Source of the DNA: Pelagicoccus enzymogenes
Lineage (GTDB): Bacteria; Verrucomicrobiota; Verrucomicrobiia; Opitutales; Opitutaceae
Length of the DNA: 64,000 bases
Assembly: GCF_014803405.1 (NCBI RefSeq)
Contig: NZ_JACYFG010000040.1
Coordinates: forward strand, 248,001-312,000
Reading direction: 5' to 3'
Shown here in pieces: positions 1-8,338 of this stretch. Below the pieces are notes generated by a model. It worked only from the letters and a program-made list of their open reading frames with translations, was not told the DNA's origin and searched no databases. The position numbers and the translations under genes are program-made. Numbering within the stretch: the stretch's first letter is position 1; every line of letters begins with the position of its first letter.

Positions 1-495
1 AGAAGCGGTAATCTCATCCACGTCCTTTAGACCGATCTGGGCGGAAACGAAAGGCTGCCAGTTGCTCTGGTTCGTGAAGTGGTAACGCACTCCCCCGTAG
101 AGGCCGACGTCTTCGTAGTCGCTGAATTCGCCGTTCAAGGGCAAGCTGTCCGCTACCGTGCCTACCCGCAACACCCCCTCGTCCGAGCTGAGCCGACTCA
201 GTCCGAGAAAGTAAGAGAGGTTCTCGCTCTGCTGGTAAGATGCTTCCAGAGCAAGCGTCATCAAACTGCCATAGACGTCGTCGAAGCTCTTGGCATCCAC
301 GTCCACGGGCAGGCTGCCGGGTTCGAGGCCGAGCAACACGGAGCCATCGAAATTGGGACCGCGGTGGACGTCGCCTCCAACAGCGTCCACGACGCCCCCC
401 TTGATGGAGAAGGACCAATCCCCGTTGGCGGCGATCGCAGCAGCTGGCAGGGCTAGAAGAGTAAGTGAAGCAAGCGTTGTCTTAATAGAATTCAT
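1..495 (-). CDS. Outer-membrane beta-barrel protein, N-terminal part (runs off the window)
   Basis: The frame is open from an ATG at 495 down to base 1, so only the first 165 residues are present. Residues 1-22 form a Sec signal peptide (MNSIKTTLASLTLLALPAAAIA) ending in AxA. The rest alternates polar and hydrophobic residues as in transmembrane beta-strands, with phrases such as WSFSIKGGVVDA, YGSLMTLALEASYQ, YFLGLSRLSS and YGGVRYHFTNQS. This resembles small OmpA/OmpW-like or porin-like barrels, but the family cannot be fixed without the C-terminus. It is divergent from the LacI-type gene, separated by 266 bp. Likely location is the outer membrane; ligand unknown. Confidence 0.75.
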   Translation of the reverse strand, partial: MNSIKTTLASLTLLALPAAAIAANGDWSFSIKGGVVDAVGGDVHRGPNFDGSVLLGLEPGSLPVDVDAKSFDDVYGSLMTLALEASYQQSENLSYFLGLSRLSSDEGVLRVGTVADSLPLNGEFSDYEDVGLYGGVRYHFTNQSNWQPFVSAQIGLKDVDEITAS

Positions 496-635
496 TTTGA
501 ACAGTATATCGGTGGTTATTTGCATCGTTTGTTTGTACACGAGAAGTAAATCTCCCTCATTGAACTACCTACGAATACGTTGCCGCTCACTGCATGAATT
601 CAAAAGTCGTTCACTTTTTTCGTTCGTTCCTATGG

Positions 636-651
636 GTTGAGGAGCCTCAAC
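636..651. promoter_or_regulatory. Inverted repeat GTTGAGG-AG-CCTCAAC in divergent intergenic region
   Basis: Perfect 7-bp arms separated by 2 bp, in the 266-bp region between the divergent outer-membrane gene and the LacI-type regulator. There is no T-tract on either side, so an operator is more likely than a terminator. The rest of 496-761 holds no convincing gene. Confidence 0.35.
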
Positions 652-691
652 ACGCACCGTCTTCTCCAACACGCCCGAGCCCGCCGCTGCG

Positions 692-730
692 TTCTAACTT
701 TAGACTCGACTTGCAATTCTAACGATAGAC
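692..730. promoter_or_regulatory. Two direct copies of a TTCTAAC-N2-TAGAC dyad upstream of the LacI-type gene
   Basis: TTCTAACTTTAGAC (692-705) and TTCTAACGATAGAC (717-730) are identical at 12 of 14 positions and start 25 bp apart. The first contains the palindrome TCTAA-CT-TTAGA; the second keeps TCTA/TAGA arms. They lie 32-70 bp before the regulator's ATG, a suitable place for autoregulation or control of the divergent outer-membrane gene. The assignment is inferred from position and symmetry only. Confidence 0.4.
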
Positions 731-761
731 CACAAGCTTCTCCCACAACCCCCGTGCCCTT

Positions 762-1835
762 ATGAATCGACGCATCACTCTAGCCGACATAGCCAAGCGA
801 GCTGGCTATCACCCTACCACCATCTCCATGGCGCTGCGCAACCACCCGCGCTTGCCCCAGGCCACCACCAAAAAAATTCAGGAGCTGGCCAAGGAAATGG
901 GCTACCAGCCCGATCCCGCCCTCGGAGCGCTCGTAGCCTATCGCCGCAACGCTTCTCCCAAGCAGCAAGCAGCGCCCCTCGCTTACGTGACCAAATGGGA
1001 CACCGAGTGGGGATGGAAAAAGACCAACACCCACCTCAGCTTCTACGAGGGAGCAGTGTCCCGCGCCAGGGAGCTAGGCTACAAGATCGACCACTTCTGG
1101 CTGGGACAGCCGGGCGTCAGCCACCAGCGAACCAACGAAATTCTGCTCAATCGAGGCATTCGCGGCCTTATCATCGCTTCCCACATGCCGGGCTCCGACG
1201 AGGAGCCGGCCCTCGACTGGAGCAAATTCAGCTCAGTGAAAATCGACTTCGTGCCCACCCGCCTGCACGTGCACACGATTTCAAACGATCAGCGAGCCAT
1301 CGTGCAGCTCGCCTTCAAGAAGGCCCTCAAGGCTGGCTACAGACGGATCGGATTCGTACTGCCTCACTGGTACGACTCCTACGTCAACAACGCCTGGTCC
1401 GCCGGCTTCCTCACCAGCCAACTGCAAGTGCCCGAGGAAGACCGCATCCCGCTCAAGTTCTTCCACACCTCGCCCGGAACCAATTCCGGCGTGCCCGTCA
1501 CCGAGTTCGAACAGTGGCGCCTCAAGCACCGCCCGGAGGTCATCATCAGCTACTCCGAATTCGTCAAGTCCGCCTTCGAAATGCTGCAGATCCAAACGCC
1601 GGACGACTTCGCCTACATCGATATTTGTCCCGAAACCAAGGACGGAAGCAATGCCGGCGTATTCAACAATTGCACACGCGTGGGCGAGCTAGCAGTGGAA
1701 ATCCTCGCCGGCCAGCTGCAGCAAAACCAAATCGGCCTGCCTCAATACCCCACCGTCACTAAAGTGGAAGGCACCTGGATCGAAGGAGAGTCGCTGCCCA
1801 AACGAGAACTGGCCACTTCTGCCGCGAACCACTAG
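762..1835 (+). CDS. LacI/GalR-family transcriptional regulator
   Basis: A 357-residue cytoplasmic DNA-binding regulator. Residues 4-50 are a LacI helix-turn-helix with hinge (ITLADIAKRAGYHPTTISMA, then IQELAKEMGYQPDP), followed by a periplasmic-binding-protein-like sensor domain to the end (for example GIRGLIIAS near 135 and GYRRIGFVLP near 200). Length is normal for the family, slightly long at the C-terminus. The ATG at 762 opens directly into the helix-turn-helix. It is convergent with a secreted GH2 glycosidase, and dyads at 692-730 are candidate operators. The ligand is probably a sugar or glycoside, which is inference from the neighbourhood. Confidence 0.9.
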   Translation: MNRRITLADIAKRAGYHPTTISMALRNHPRLPQATTKKIQELAKEMGYQPDPALGALVAYRRNASPKQQAAPLAYVTKWDTEWGWKKTNTHLSFYEGAVSRARELGYKIDHFWLGQPGVSHQRTNEILLNRGIRGLIIASHMPGSDEEPALDWSKFSSVKIDFVPTRLHVHTISNDQRAIVQLAFKKALKAGYRRIGFVLPHWYDSYVNNAWSAGFLTSQLQVPEEDRIPLKFFHTSPGTNSGVPVTEFEQWRLKHRPEVIISYSEFVKSAFEMLQIQTPDDFAYIDICPETKDGSNAGVFNNCTRVGELAVEILAGQLQQNQIGLPQYPTVTKVEGTWIEGESLPKRELATSAANH

Positions 1836-1840
1836 CAACC

Positions 1841-1921
1841 GGTGGGAAGGCCGCTCCACCTGTGGGAAGCGACCTTGCGTCGCGATTGCAAGATTCAGAT
1901 CGTGGCACAAGGCCACTTCCC
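1841..1921. repeat. REP/BIME-like palindromic repeat pair between convergent genes
   Basis: Two 23-bp palindromic units face each other at 1864-1886 (top strand) and 1899-1921 (bottom strand), 12 bp apart. Both match the core GYGRCCTTGYGYCRC, flanked by GGGAA on the left and GAT on the right. They are preceded by a third hairpin at 1841-1860 (GGTGG and CCACC arms) that recurs at 23042-23061. Paired, inverted REP units at a 3' end are the BIME arrangement known from enterobacteria and pseudomonads. The element fills most of the 122-bp gap between the convergent LacI and GH2 genes. Confidence 0.7.
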
Positions 1922-1957
1922 GCAGATTGGCGTGCGGTCGGCAACAACCGCTGCCGC

Positions 1958-3838
1958 CTAGTCCATCAGCCCACTTTTCTTGTGAATCTCAGCCAACCGC
2001 TTAGCTGGGATTTTCACGACGCGGCGGTCGTAGGTGATGAGTCCGTTGATCTCGCCTTCCACGTCGGTGGTCTGGGTATAGACTCCGCCCGTCACGCCTT
2101 TGCGACGCAAATCGCCTAGCTCTTGGGAGCCCTTCTCGTAGCGTTCGACGTACTCCTCGAAATTCTTGGGCAGGCCGCCGTAGCCCCAGTTACGCTTTTC
2201 GGTATCCCAAAGATGTCCCTCCACCGCGTATCCATGTCCTCCATACTCGCCGCTCACCTTTAGGTAGTCGTCGTAGAGCTCAACGTCGACCGGAAAGTAG
2301 GGCATCGGGTAGCGATGTTCGTCCGCGATATCCCCCACCTCGAAAAAATTTCCGCCGCTGGCTATATTCAGCAAGCGCGTTTGGTCGTAATCTTCCACCC
2401 AACGCCCCACTTCCATGGTGCGATGCTGACCCCAGCGTTCGTTGAAGGTGGTCCAAACCACTACCGACGGATTGTTGTAGAGCGTATCGATCATGACCTT
2501 CAGCTCAGCCATGCACTGTTCGTGAGCCCAGTCCGGCCAGTCCGCGTCGAGGGCGTCTTGCTCGCCGTTCCAATGGTTTGCGTTACGCGGCTCGTAGCCC
2601 GCTTCCACCGCTCGCAGCGATTTCCACTTCGGCCATTCGTCGCCGCCCGCGCCGCCAGAAACGTGATCCTGCCAAACGACAAAGCCGAGACGGTCCGCGT
2701 GGTAATAGTAGCGGCGCGGCTCCACCTTCTTGTGCTTGCGGATCATGTTGAAGCCAGCCGCCTTAAGGAAATCCATTTCCCATACGATGGCCTCGTCGGC
2801 TGGCGGGTTGAGAAAACCGTCCGGCCACCAGCCTTGGTCCAAGGGACCGAAATGGAACACCTGCTCCCCGTTCATGGTAAAACGCCAATCTCCGTTTTCG
2901 TCCTTTGCCTTGCCCACCGTACGGAAGCCCGCATAGGACTCGACCGTATCCAAAACCTCACCACGCGAGTCGATCAGTTCAACCTTTAGATCGTAGAGCT
3001 TAGGCGAATCCGGCGACCAAAGCGAAACCGGCCTGAGCACCTGCTCGTTGCGCAAGCCGGTAACCAACTTGGAGGCCAGAGGCTTGCTGTCGTCAAAAAT
3101 GGATACACGCAATTGAGCGCCCGCGATCGGCTCGCCGCCCAGCTCCGCTTCGATGCGCAGCTCCCCAAACATGTCCGCTTCGATCACTAGGCGCTCGACG
3201 AAAGTTTCCGAAACCTGCTCCAACCAAACGGTCTGCCAGATACCGGATGAAGGCGTGTACCAAATCCCTTTGTTGTCGCGCTTCTGCTTGCCGCGCAGCT
3301 GGTAGCGGTCGAAAGAGTCCGTCTCGTCGGTCACCCGCAAAACGATTTCATTTTCGCCCTGCTGCAAGGCCTCGCTCACGTCGAAGGAAAACGGCAGGTT
3401 GCCGCCAACGTGCGAGCCCACCATCTGGCCGTTCACCCAAACGCGGCTCTCATAGTCGACCCCTTCGAAGTTCAAGAGCGTGCGGGCTTTCGGTTTCGAC
3501 TTCAGCTTGAACTGCTTTCGATACCAGATCACCTCGTCCTGCTCCAGACGCTTGCCCACGCCGGAAAGCGGCGTCTCGAGGGCATAGGGAACCAAGATCT
3601 TCCCTTCCCACTCTTCCGGCTGGCGAGCGCTGCGATGCTGCACCTTCACATCCCAAAGCCCGTTGAGGTTGGTCCAGTCCCCCCGCTCCATCTGCGGTCG
3701 AGGATACTCGGTCCACGCGTTTTCGGGCGTCACCTTCTCGCCCCATTCGGTTAACATCGATCCTTCGACCGGGCTCCATTCTTCTGCCGAACCGGCACTG
3801 GCAAACAACAATGACAGGGATAGGGGGATTAGTTTCAT
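1958..3838 (-). CDS. Secreted glycoside hydrolase family 2 enzyme (beta-galactosidase/beta-glucuronidase type)
   Basis: A 626-residue enzyme from the ATG at 3838; an upstream in-frame ATG at 3868 would put ten residues in front of the signal peptide. Residues 1-18 (MKLIPLSLSLLFASAGSA) are a Sec signal. A sugar-binding jelly-roll domain (WVNGQMVGSHVGGNLPF) and an immunoglobulin-like domain follow, then the TIM barrel with GFNMIRKHKKVEP. The acid/base is Glu467 in TTFNERWGQ; the nucleophile is probably Glu531 in SGEYGG. GH2 enzymes release terminal beta-linked galactose, glucuronate, mannose or glucosamine, and the specificity here cannot be read. It is convergent with the LacI-type regulator and divergent from chrA. 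Confidence 0.9.
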   Translation of the reverse strand: MKLIPLSLSLLFASAGSAEEWSPVEGSMLTEWGEKVTPENAWTEYPRPQMERGDWTNLNGLWDVKVQHRSARQPEEWEGKILVPYALETPLSGVGKRLEQDEVIWYRKQFKLKSKPKARTLLNFEGVDYESRVWVNGQMVGSHVGGNLPFSFDVSEALQQGENEIVLRVTDETDSFDRYQLRGKQKRDNKGIWYTPSSGIWQTVWLEQVSETFVERLVIEADMFGELRIEAELGGEPIAGAQLRVSIFDDSKPLASKLVTGLRNEQVLRPVSLWSPDSPKLYDLKVELIDSRGEVLDTVESYAGFRTVGKAKDENGDWRFTMNGEQVFHFGPLDQGWWPDGFLNPPADEAIVWEMDFLKAAGFNMIRKHKKVEPRRYYYHADRLGFVVWQDHVSGGAGGDEWPKWKSLRAVEAGYEPRNANHWNGEQDALDADWPDWAHEQCMAELKVMIDTLYNNPSVVVWTTFNERWGQHRTMEVGRWVEDYDQTRLLNIASGGNFFEVGDIADEHRYPMPYFPVDVELYDDYLKVSGEYGGHGYAVEGHLWDTEKRNWGYGGLPKNFEEYVERYEKGSQELGDLRRKGVTGGVYTQTTDVEGEINGLITYDRRVVKIPAKRLAEIHKKSGLMD

Positions 3839-3880
3839 ACATCCACCATTACGGTGTAAGTCACTCAAAACGCTACATAA

Positions 3881-3946
3881 TTGAAAGTTTAACCGTTTAG
3901 ATCAGGCAATTATCACGTTTTTAGTTCCGTTTTTGAAAGTCTAATC
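3881..3946. promoter_or_regulatory. Direct repeat TTGAAAGTYTAAYC in the GH2/chrA divergent region
   Basis: TTGAAAGTTTAACC at 3881-3894 and TTGAAAGTCTAATC at 3933-3946 match at 12 of 14 positions, 52 bp apart (about five helical turns). The intergenic region between the divergent GH2 and chrA genes is only 163 bp, so the pair may be operator sites for one or both. Confidence 0.35.
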
Positions 3947-4001
3947 AACTATTCTTGCCTCCGCTGCTCCTCTCGCGAAAACAGATGCTGCCCTTGATCC
4001 G

Positions 4002-5174
4002 ATGAAAGACATTTTCCTGACCTTCCTGCGCCTCGGCTGCTACGCCTTCGGCGGTCCCACTGCCCACATGGGCTACTTCCACGAGGAATTCGTGAAGCGC
4101 CGCAAGTGGCTGAGCGAGGCCGATTACGCCGACACCGTTGCCCTCTGCCAATTCCTGCCCGGCCCCTCCAGCTCGCAAGCCGGCTTCGCCATCGGCCTGG
4201 ACCGCGGCGGCATCCTCGGCGCCTTCCTGGCTTGGATCGGCTTCACCCTGCCCTCGGCCGTGCTCATGATCGCCTTCGCCCTCGGGCTGGAATACGCAGG
4301 CGACCTCTCGCAAGCCGGCTGGGTCGCCGGCCTTAAACTCGTTGCCGTAGCGGTAGTCGCCAACGCCGCCTGGAGCATGGCCCAATCCCTCTGCCCGGAT
4401 CGGACGCGCGCGAGTATCGCCGCGCTCGTCGCCCTCGGGCTCCTACTCGCCTCCAATCCATTGGCCCAATTGTTCGCCATCCTCCTCGGGGCGATCGCCG
4501 GATTCGCCCTCTACCGCTCCCAAGACCACACGAGCGCCGTGAAGCCAACCAACCAAAGCGGCAGCAAACGCATGGGCTCGCTCTACCTAGGCCTCTTTTT
4601 CCTGCTTCTTCTCGGACTTCCCCTCGCCAGCCAACTGTTTCCGGACAACGAAGCCCTGGAGACCGGCGACGCCTTCTATCGGGCAGGCTCCCTCGTCTTT
4701 GGTGGCGGCCACGTGGTGCTGCCGCTGCTGGACAGCTACACCGTGCAACAAGGCTGGATCAGCGAATCGTCATTCCTCGCTGGATACGGAGCCGCCCAAG
4801 CCTTGCCCGGCCCGCTGTTCGCCTTTTCCAGCTTTCTGGGAACCGGCATCAACCAAGGGCCAGGCGGCGTTGCCGGCGGCATATACGCCTTGGTCATGAT
4901 CTACTTGCCTGCTTGGCTCTTGGTCCTAGGGGCCATTCCCTTCTGGGAGCGACTGCGCAAAGTCAACGCAGCTCGAGCCGCCTTGCTAGGAGCCAATGCC
5001 GCCGTCGTCGGTTTGCTCTTTGCCGCCCTCTACGACCCGATCTGGCAAAGCTCCATCCACGGCAACCTTAGCTTCGGCTTCGCTCTCGCCGCCTTTGCCC
5101 TGCTGAAATTCTGGAAACTCCCGCCTTGGCTCATCGCGGCATTGGGCGCTGGCCTCGGTCAAGTTTTTCTCTAA
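4002..5174 (+). CDS. chrA: Chromate transporter, CHR family, two-domain type
   Basis: A 390-residue polytopic inner-membrane protein of the long (two-domain) CHR family, which exports chromate by proton- or membrane-potential-driven transport. The N-terminal half carries the family signature FGGPTAHMGYFHEEFV (residues 17-32) and FLPGPSSSQAGFAIG. The C-terminal half repeats it as FGGGHVVLPLL and ALPGPLFAFSSFLGTG, showing the internal duplication. Length is typical for ChrA. It stands alone between a divergent GH2 gene and the PLD gene 120 bp downstream. Family assignment is firm; actual chromate transport is inferred, since some CHR proteins have other roles. Confidence 0.93.
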   Translation: MKDIFLTFLRLGCYAFGGPTAHMGYFHEEFVKRRKWLSEADYADTVALCQFLPGPSSSQAGFAIGLDRGGILGAFLAWIGFTLPSAVLMIAFALGLEYAGDLSQAGWVAGLKLVAVAVVANAAWSMAQSLCPDRTRASIAALVALGLLLASNPLAQLFAILLGAIAGFALYRSQDHTSAVKPTNQSGSKRMGSLYLGLFFLLLLGLPLASQLFPDNEALETGDAFYRAGSLVFGGGHVVLPLLDSYTVQQGWISESSFLAGYGAAQALPGPLFAFSSFLGTGINQGPGGVAGGIYALVMIYLPAWLLVLGAIPFWERLRKVNAARAALLGANAAVVGLLFAALYDPIWQSSIHGNLSFGFALAAFALLKFWKLPPWLIAALGAGLGQVFL

Positions 5175-5294
5175 GACTGTTTCAGTCGAAGGAACCACCG
5201 CAAATCCTCGCAGCGCCCGCCTCCACCTGCTGGCACGCAATTTGCAATGGGGAGGGCCGTTCCTTCGTCTCCCCCTACGAGGCGGCGGGCTCCT

Positions 5295-7415
5295 ATGGAA
5301 ACAGAAAACAGCCACCAAATCCTGCAAGCGGGCCGCAACTGCACCTGCATCCGAAAAGCCTCTCGCCTGTCTATTCTGGTCGAGGGCGAAGCCTACTACC
5401 CGACCTTGCGGCAAGCCTTGATCAAGGCGGAGCGTCGCATCGCGATCGTCGCATGGGAATTCCACAGCCAAACGGAATTGTGCCACAGCGATCCCGCAGA
5501 CGGCTATCCCACCGAGATCGGCCCCCTGCTGGACGCTCTCCTAGAGGAGAAACCAGAGCTAGAGGTCCACGTCCTGGTGTGGGACCACTCCCTCATCTAT
5601 CTGCCCGAGCGAGAGATGAAGCTCTTCTCCGAGTGGCGGAAGAACGCCCATCCTCGCCTCCATTTCGTGGAGGACGAAACCGCTCCCAGCGGAGCCTCCC
5701 ACCACCAAAAGATCGTAACGATCGACGACCGCCTCGTATTCGCCGGAGGAATGGACGTCAGCATCTCCCGCTGGGACACTTCAGAGCACCGTCCGAACGA
5801 GGAACGTAGAATCAATCCCGACGGCAAACACTATCCGCCCTACCACGACATCCATGCCGCCTTCGAGGGAGACCTCGCCACCGCACTCTGCGAGGTCGTC
5901 TACGATCGCTGGGAACACGCAACGGGAGAGCAAATCAGTCTAAATGCCAGCGAATCCGAGCTCTGGCCCGACGCCTTGGAGGCGACCTTTGAAGACGTCG
6001 ATGTATCCGTTTCCCAAATACTTTCATCACCGGAGGAAAAGCCTTCCGAGATCGAACAGCTCCACCTCGACCTGATCGCCGCAGCTAAGGACTTTATCTA
6101 TATCGAAAACCAGTACCTCGCTTCCAAGACGCTCACCGAAGCCCTTGCTGCAAGGCTGCAGGAGGAGGACGGACCGGACGTCATTATCCTACTTCCCGCC
6201 GAAACGAGCGGTTGGCTGGTACAAAGCACGGTAGGAGTAATGCGTGACCGGCTGCTGCAAGTCCTGCATGAATCGGACCGCCACGGACGCCTCCTCACCT
6301 GCTCTCCCGCTTCCTTCGACGAAGAAGGGAACAAAGCCAACATCTACGTCCACGCCAAACTCATCGTAGTCGATGACCGGATACTGAAAATCGGTTCCTC
6401 GAATCTGAACAATCGCTCCATGGGCGTCGACTCGGAGATCGACCTCTGCATCGAAAGATTGGATACCTGCGACAAGATCAAAAAATTGCGACAAAGTCTG
6501 ATCGCCAATCACCTTGGCCTCAGCGAGCCCCGGTGGGCAGAGATCGAGGAAAACGAAGCCAGCCTCGCGAAAGCGATCCGCCAAGGCTCTGATTCGGAGA
6601 GCTCCCGGCAATTGCTGCCCTTGGAATACGGATGCGACTCGGAGCTAAAAGAAAAGCTGGCCGAGTCGGAACTCCTTGATCCCGACAGCCCGCCCGACCC
6701 GGAATTCCATATCTCCCAAAGCCTGCCTGACGACGAGCGTCACCTCGTCTTGAAGCGAATCACCAAAGTCGCCGTGGCCTTGACCGCTATCGTCCTCGTA
6801 GGCATCGGCTTCTACTGGGCTTGGGGACAGCTCTTGAGCGAGGAGCGCGCCCGCGCCATGCTGGAATCCATCAAGGACAACTCTTGGCTGCCGCTCGTTG
6901 TATTTCTCACCTTTACGATCGGCGGATCGCTGGGCATTTCCCTCAACTTCATGCTGGTCACAACCGCGGTGGTGCTGGGAACCCAATACGCGCTGCTCTA
7001 CGGAATCAGCGGGGCGATGCTGAGCTCCTGCATCGGCTACTACCTTGGCAAGACCCTCGGCAAGTCGCTGCTGCAAAAGCTCAACTCGAAAACGGTTGCC
7101 GCGCTCGACGAAAAGCTAGCCAATCGCAGCTTCAAGTCCGTCGCCTTCGTGCGGCTGCTTCCCATTGCCCCTTTCTTCATCGTCAACATGGCTGCAGGCG
7201 CCTCGCAGCTCAAGTTCAAGCCCTACCTCATCGGGACCCTGCTGGGTATGGCTCCGGGCATGAGCGCCGTTGTCCTGCTCGCAAATCGAGCAGAAGCCTT
7301 CGCCCACCAACCCAGCCTCTCCACCAGTCTTTCGCTGGGCGCCGTCGCCGCTCTCTTGCTCGCCGCCTTCCTCTACTTGAGGAAGCTGCTAGCCGCGAAG
7401 CCCCATGCCAGCTAG
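5295..7415 (+). CDS. Phospholipase D-family protein fused to a C-terminal VTT/DedA-like (SNARE-associated) membrane domain
   Basis: A 706-residue fusion. The PLD part has both HxKxxxxD motifs: His137/Lys139/Asp144 in HHQKIVTIDD, and His353/Lys355/Asp360 in YVHAKLIVVDD followed by GSSNLNNRSMG. This indicates a phosphatidyltransferase such as a cardiolipin synthase or a phospholipase D. A membrane segment follows (VAVALTAIVLVGIGFYWAW), then a TVP38/TMEM64-like domain with FTIGGSLGISLNFMLV, GYYLGKTLGKS and RLLPIAPFFIVNMAAG. The ATG at 5295 is preferred over 5247 because the earlier 16 residues are arginine/proline-rich with no family similarity. The next gene overlaps by 11 bp. VTT proteins include lipid scramblases, so lipid synthesis coupled to lipid movement is plausible but inferred. 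Confidence 0.9.
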   Translation: METENSHQILQAGRNCTCIRKASRLSILVEGEAYYPTLRQALIKAERRIAIVAWEFHSQTELCHSDPADGYPTEIGPLLDALLEEKPELEVHVLVWDHSLIYLPEREMKLFSEWRKNAHPRLHFVEDETAPSGASHHQKIVTIDDRLVFAGGMDVSISRWDTSEHRPNEERRINPDGKHYPPYHDIHAAFEGDLATALCEVVYDRWEHATGEQISLNASESELWPDALEATFEDVDVSVSQILSSPEEKPSEIEQLHLDLIAAAKDFIYIENQYLASKTLTEALAARLQEEDGPDVIILLPAETSGWLVQSTVGVMRDRLLQVLHESDRHGRLLTCSPASFDEEGNKANIYVHAKLIVVDDRILKIGSSNLNNRSMGVDSEIDLCIERLDTCDKIKKLRQSLIANHLGLSEPRWAEIEENEASLAKAIRQGSDSESSRQLLPLEYGCDSELKEKLAESELLDPDSPPDPEFHISQSLPDDERHLVLKRITKVAVALTAIVLVGIGFYWAWGQLLSEERARAMLESIKDNSWLPLVVFLTFTIGGSLGISLNFMLVTTAVVLGTQYALLYGISGAMLSSCIGYYLGKTLGKSLLQKLNSKTVAALDEKLANRSFKSVAFVRLLPIAPFFIVNMAAGASQLKFKPYLIGTLLGMAPGMSAVVLLANRAEAFAHQPSLSTSLSLGAVAALLLAAFLYLRKLLAAKPHAS

Positions 7416-8160
7416 GAAGATCCCAAGATCAAGCGGTCGAGCGAGGTTGATGAGCTACAACGTACACGGCTGCATCAACAATGCTGGAAGGTACGCCGCC
7501 ACCCCCATCCTACGACTCATCGAGCGCTCCCAAGCCGATGTGGTCGCCCTCCAGGAAGTATACGAGGACAGACTCCCCGGGCGAGATTTCCTTCAGCGAC
7601 TCGAAACGCTACCGTATCCCCACATCCACTACGGAGTGACCTTCGAGCACGATGAGCGGGGAAAGTATGGCAACCTTCTCCTCTCCAAGTGGCCCCTTGC
7701 CGAGATCGAGGAAATCGACCTCGGCATTCCCCATCGAGAGCCACGAGCCGCGATTCGCGCCCTCGTCGAGCATCCGCGTCAGACCCTCGATGTAGTGGCT
7801 ACCCACCTTGGTCTGGGCCGAGCGGAACGAGCCCTGCAACTCGCCAAGCTGGTAGCCCAGTGGGAATTGTCTCGAGCGAAACAACCTGAAGCCATCCGCG
7901 TGCTCATGGGGGACCTCAACGAATGGCTCCCCCACAGCGCCTTTTTGCAGGCCCTGCAAGGCCTCTTTTCGCTTCCGCAAGCGCGTCTCACCTTCCCCTC
8001 CGTCAATCCCACACTCGGGCTCGATCGCATTCTCGTTCGCCCCAGCCGCTTGCTGCGTAGCCTCGCCCCCATCGACACGCCTGCTAGCCGGCACGCTTCC
8101 GACCACCTTCCCCTCTTGGCTGAACTTTCCCTCGGTCGCTCGCTTCAGCCGCTCGTCTGA
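7405..8160 (+). CDS. Endonuclease/exonuclease/phosphatase-family protein
   Basis: A 251-residue protein of the EEP superfamily (metal-dependent phosphodiesterases including DNase I, sphingomyelinase and exonuclease III). Motifs are LMSYNVHGC (residues 15-23), DVVALQEV (metal-binding Glu near 50), VVATHLGLGRAERALQLAKL, LMGDLNEWLP and the terminal ASDHLPLLAEL with the catalytic Asp-His. No signal peptide is evident. It overlaps the PLD-VTT gene by 11 bp, so the two are translationally coupled. In E. coli an EEP gene (ybhP) likewise sits beside cardiolipin synthase clsB, which suggests a role in phospholipid metabolism; the substrate is unknown. Confidence 0.88.
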   Translation: MPARKIPRSSGRARLMSYNVHGCINNAGRYAATPILRLIERSQADVVALQEVYEDRLPGRDFLQRLETLPYPHIHYGVTFEHDERGKYGNLLLSKWPLAEIEEIDLGIPHREPRAAIRALVEHPRQTLDVVATHLGLGRAERALQLAKLVAQWELSRAKQPEAIRVLMGDLNEWLPHSAFLQALQGLFSLPQARLTFPSVNPTLGLDRILVRPSRLLRSLAPIDTPASRHASDHLPLLAELSLGRSLQPLV

Positions 8161-8200
8161 GAGTACAACCTTTCAGGACGCACGATCCGCCGGGCCCGAC

Positions 8201-8217
8201 CCTTGCAGCCTGCAAGG
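8201..8217. promoter_or_regulatory. Palindrome CCTTGCAG-C-CTGCAAGG
   Basis: A near-perfect 17-bp palindrome (8-bp arms, one central base) in the 178-bp gap between the EEP and BON genes, 122 bp before the BON start codon. Candidate operator; no T-tract follows, so a terminator is unlikely. Confidence 0.35.
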
Positions 8218-8338
8218 CCACGCCCGTTTCCAATGCTGCCTAAAGCAGCTGGCGCGAGCTTTGCGGCTCCCACCCAAGTGGAACACCGGCTGGAACGAGC
8301 CAGCCGAACCATAGAAAAACTCAACCCCGACAACCAAG

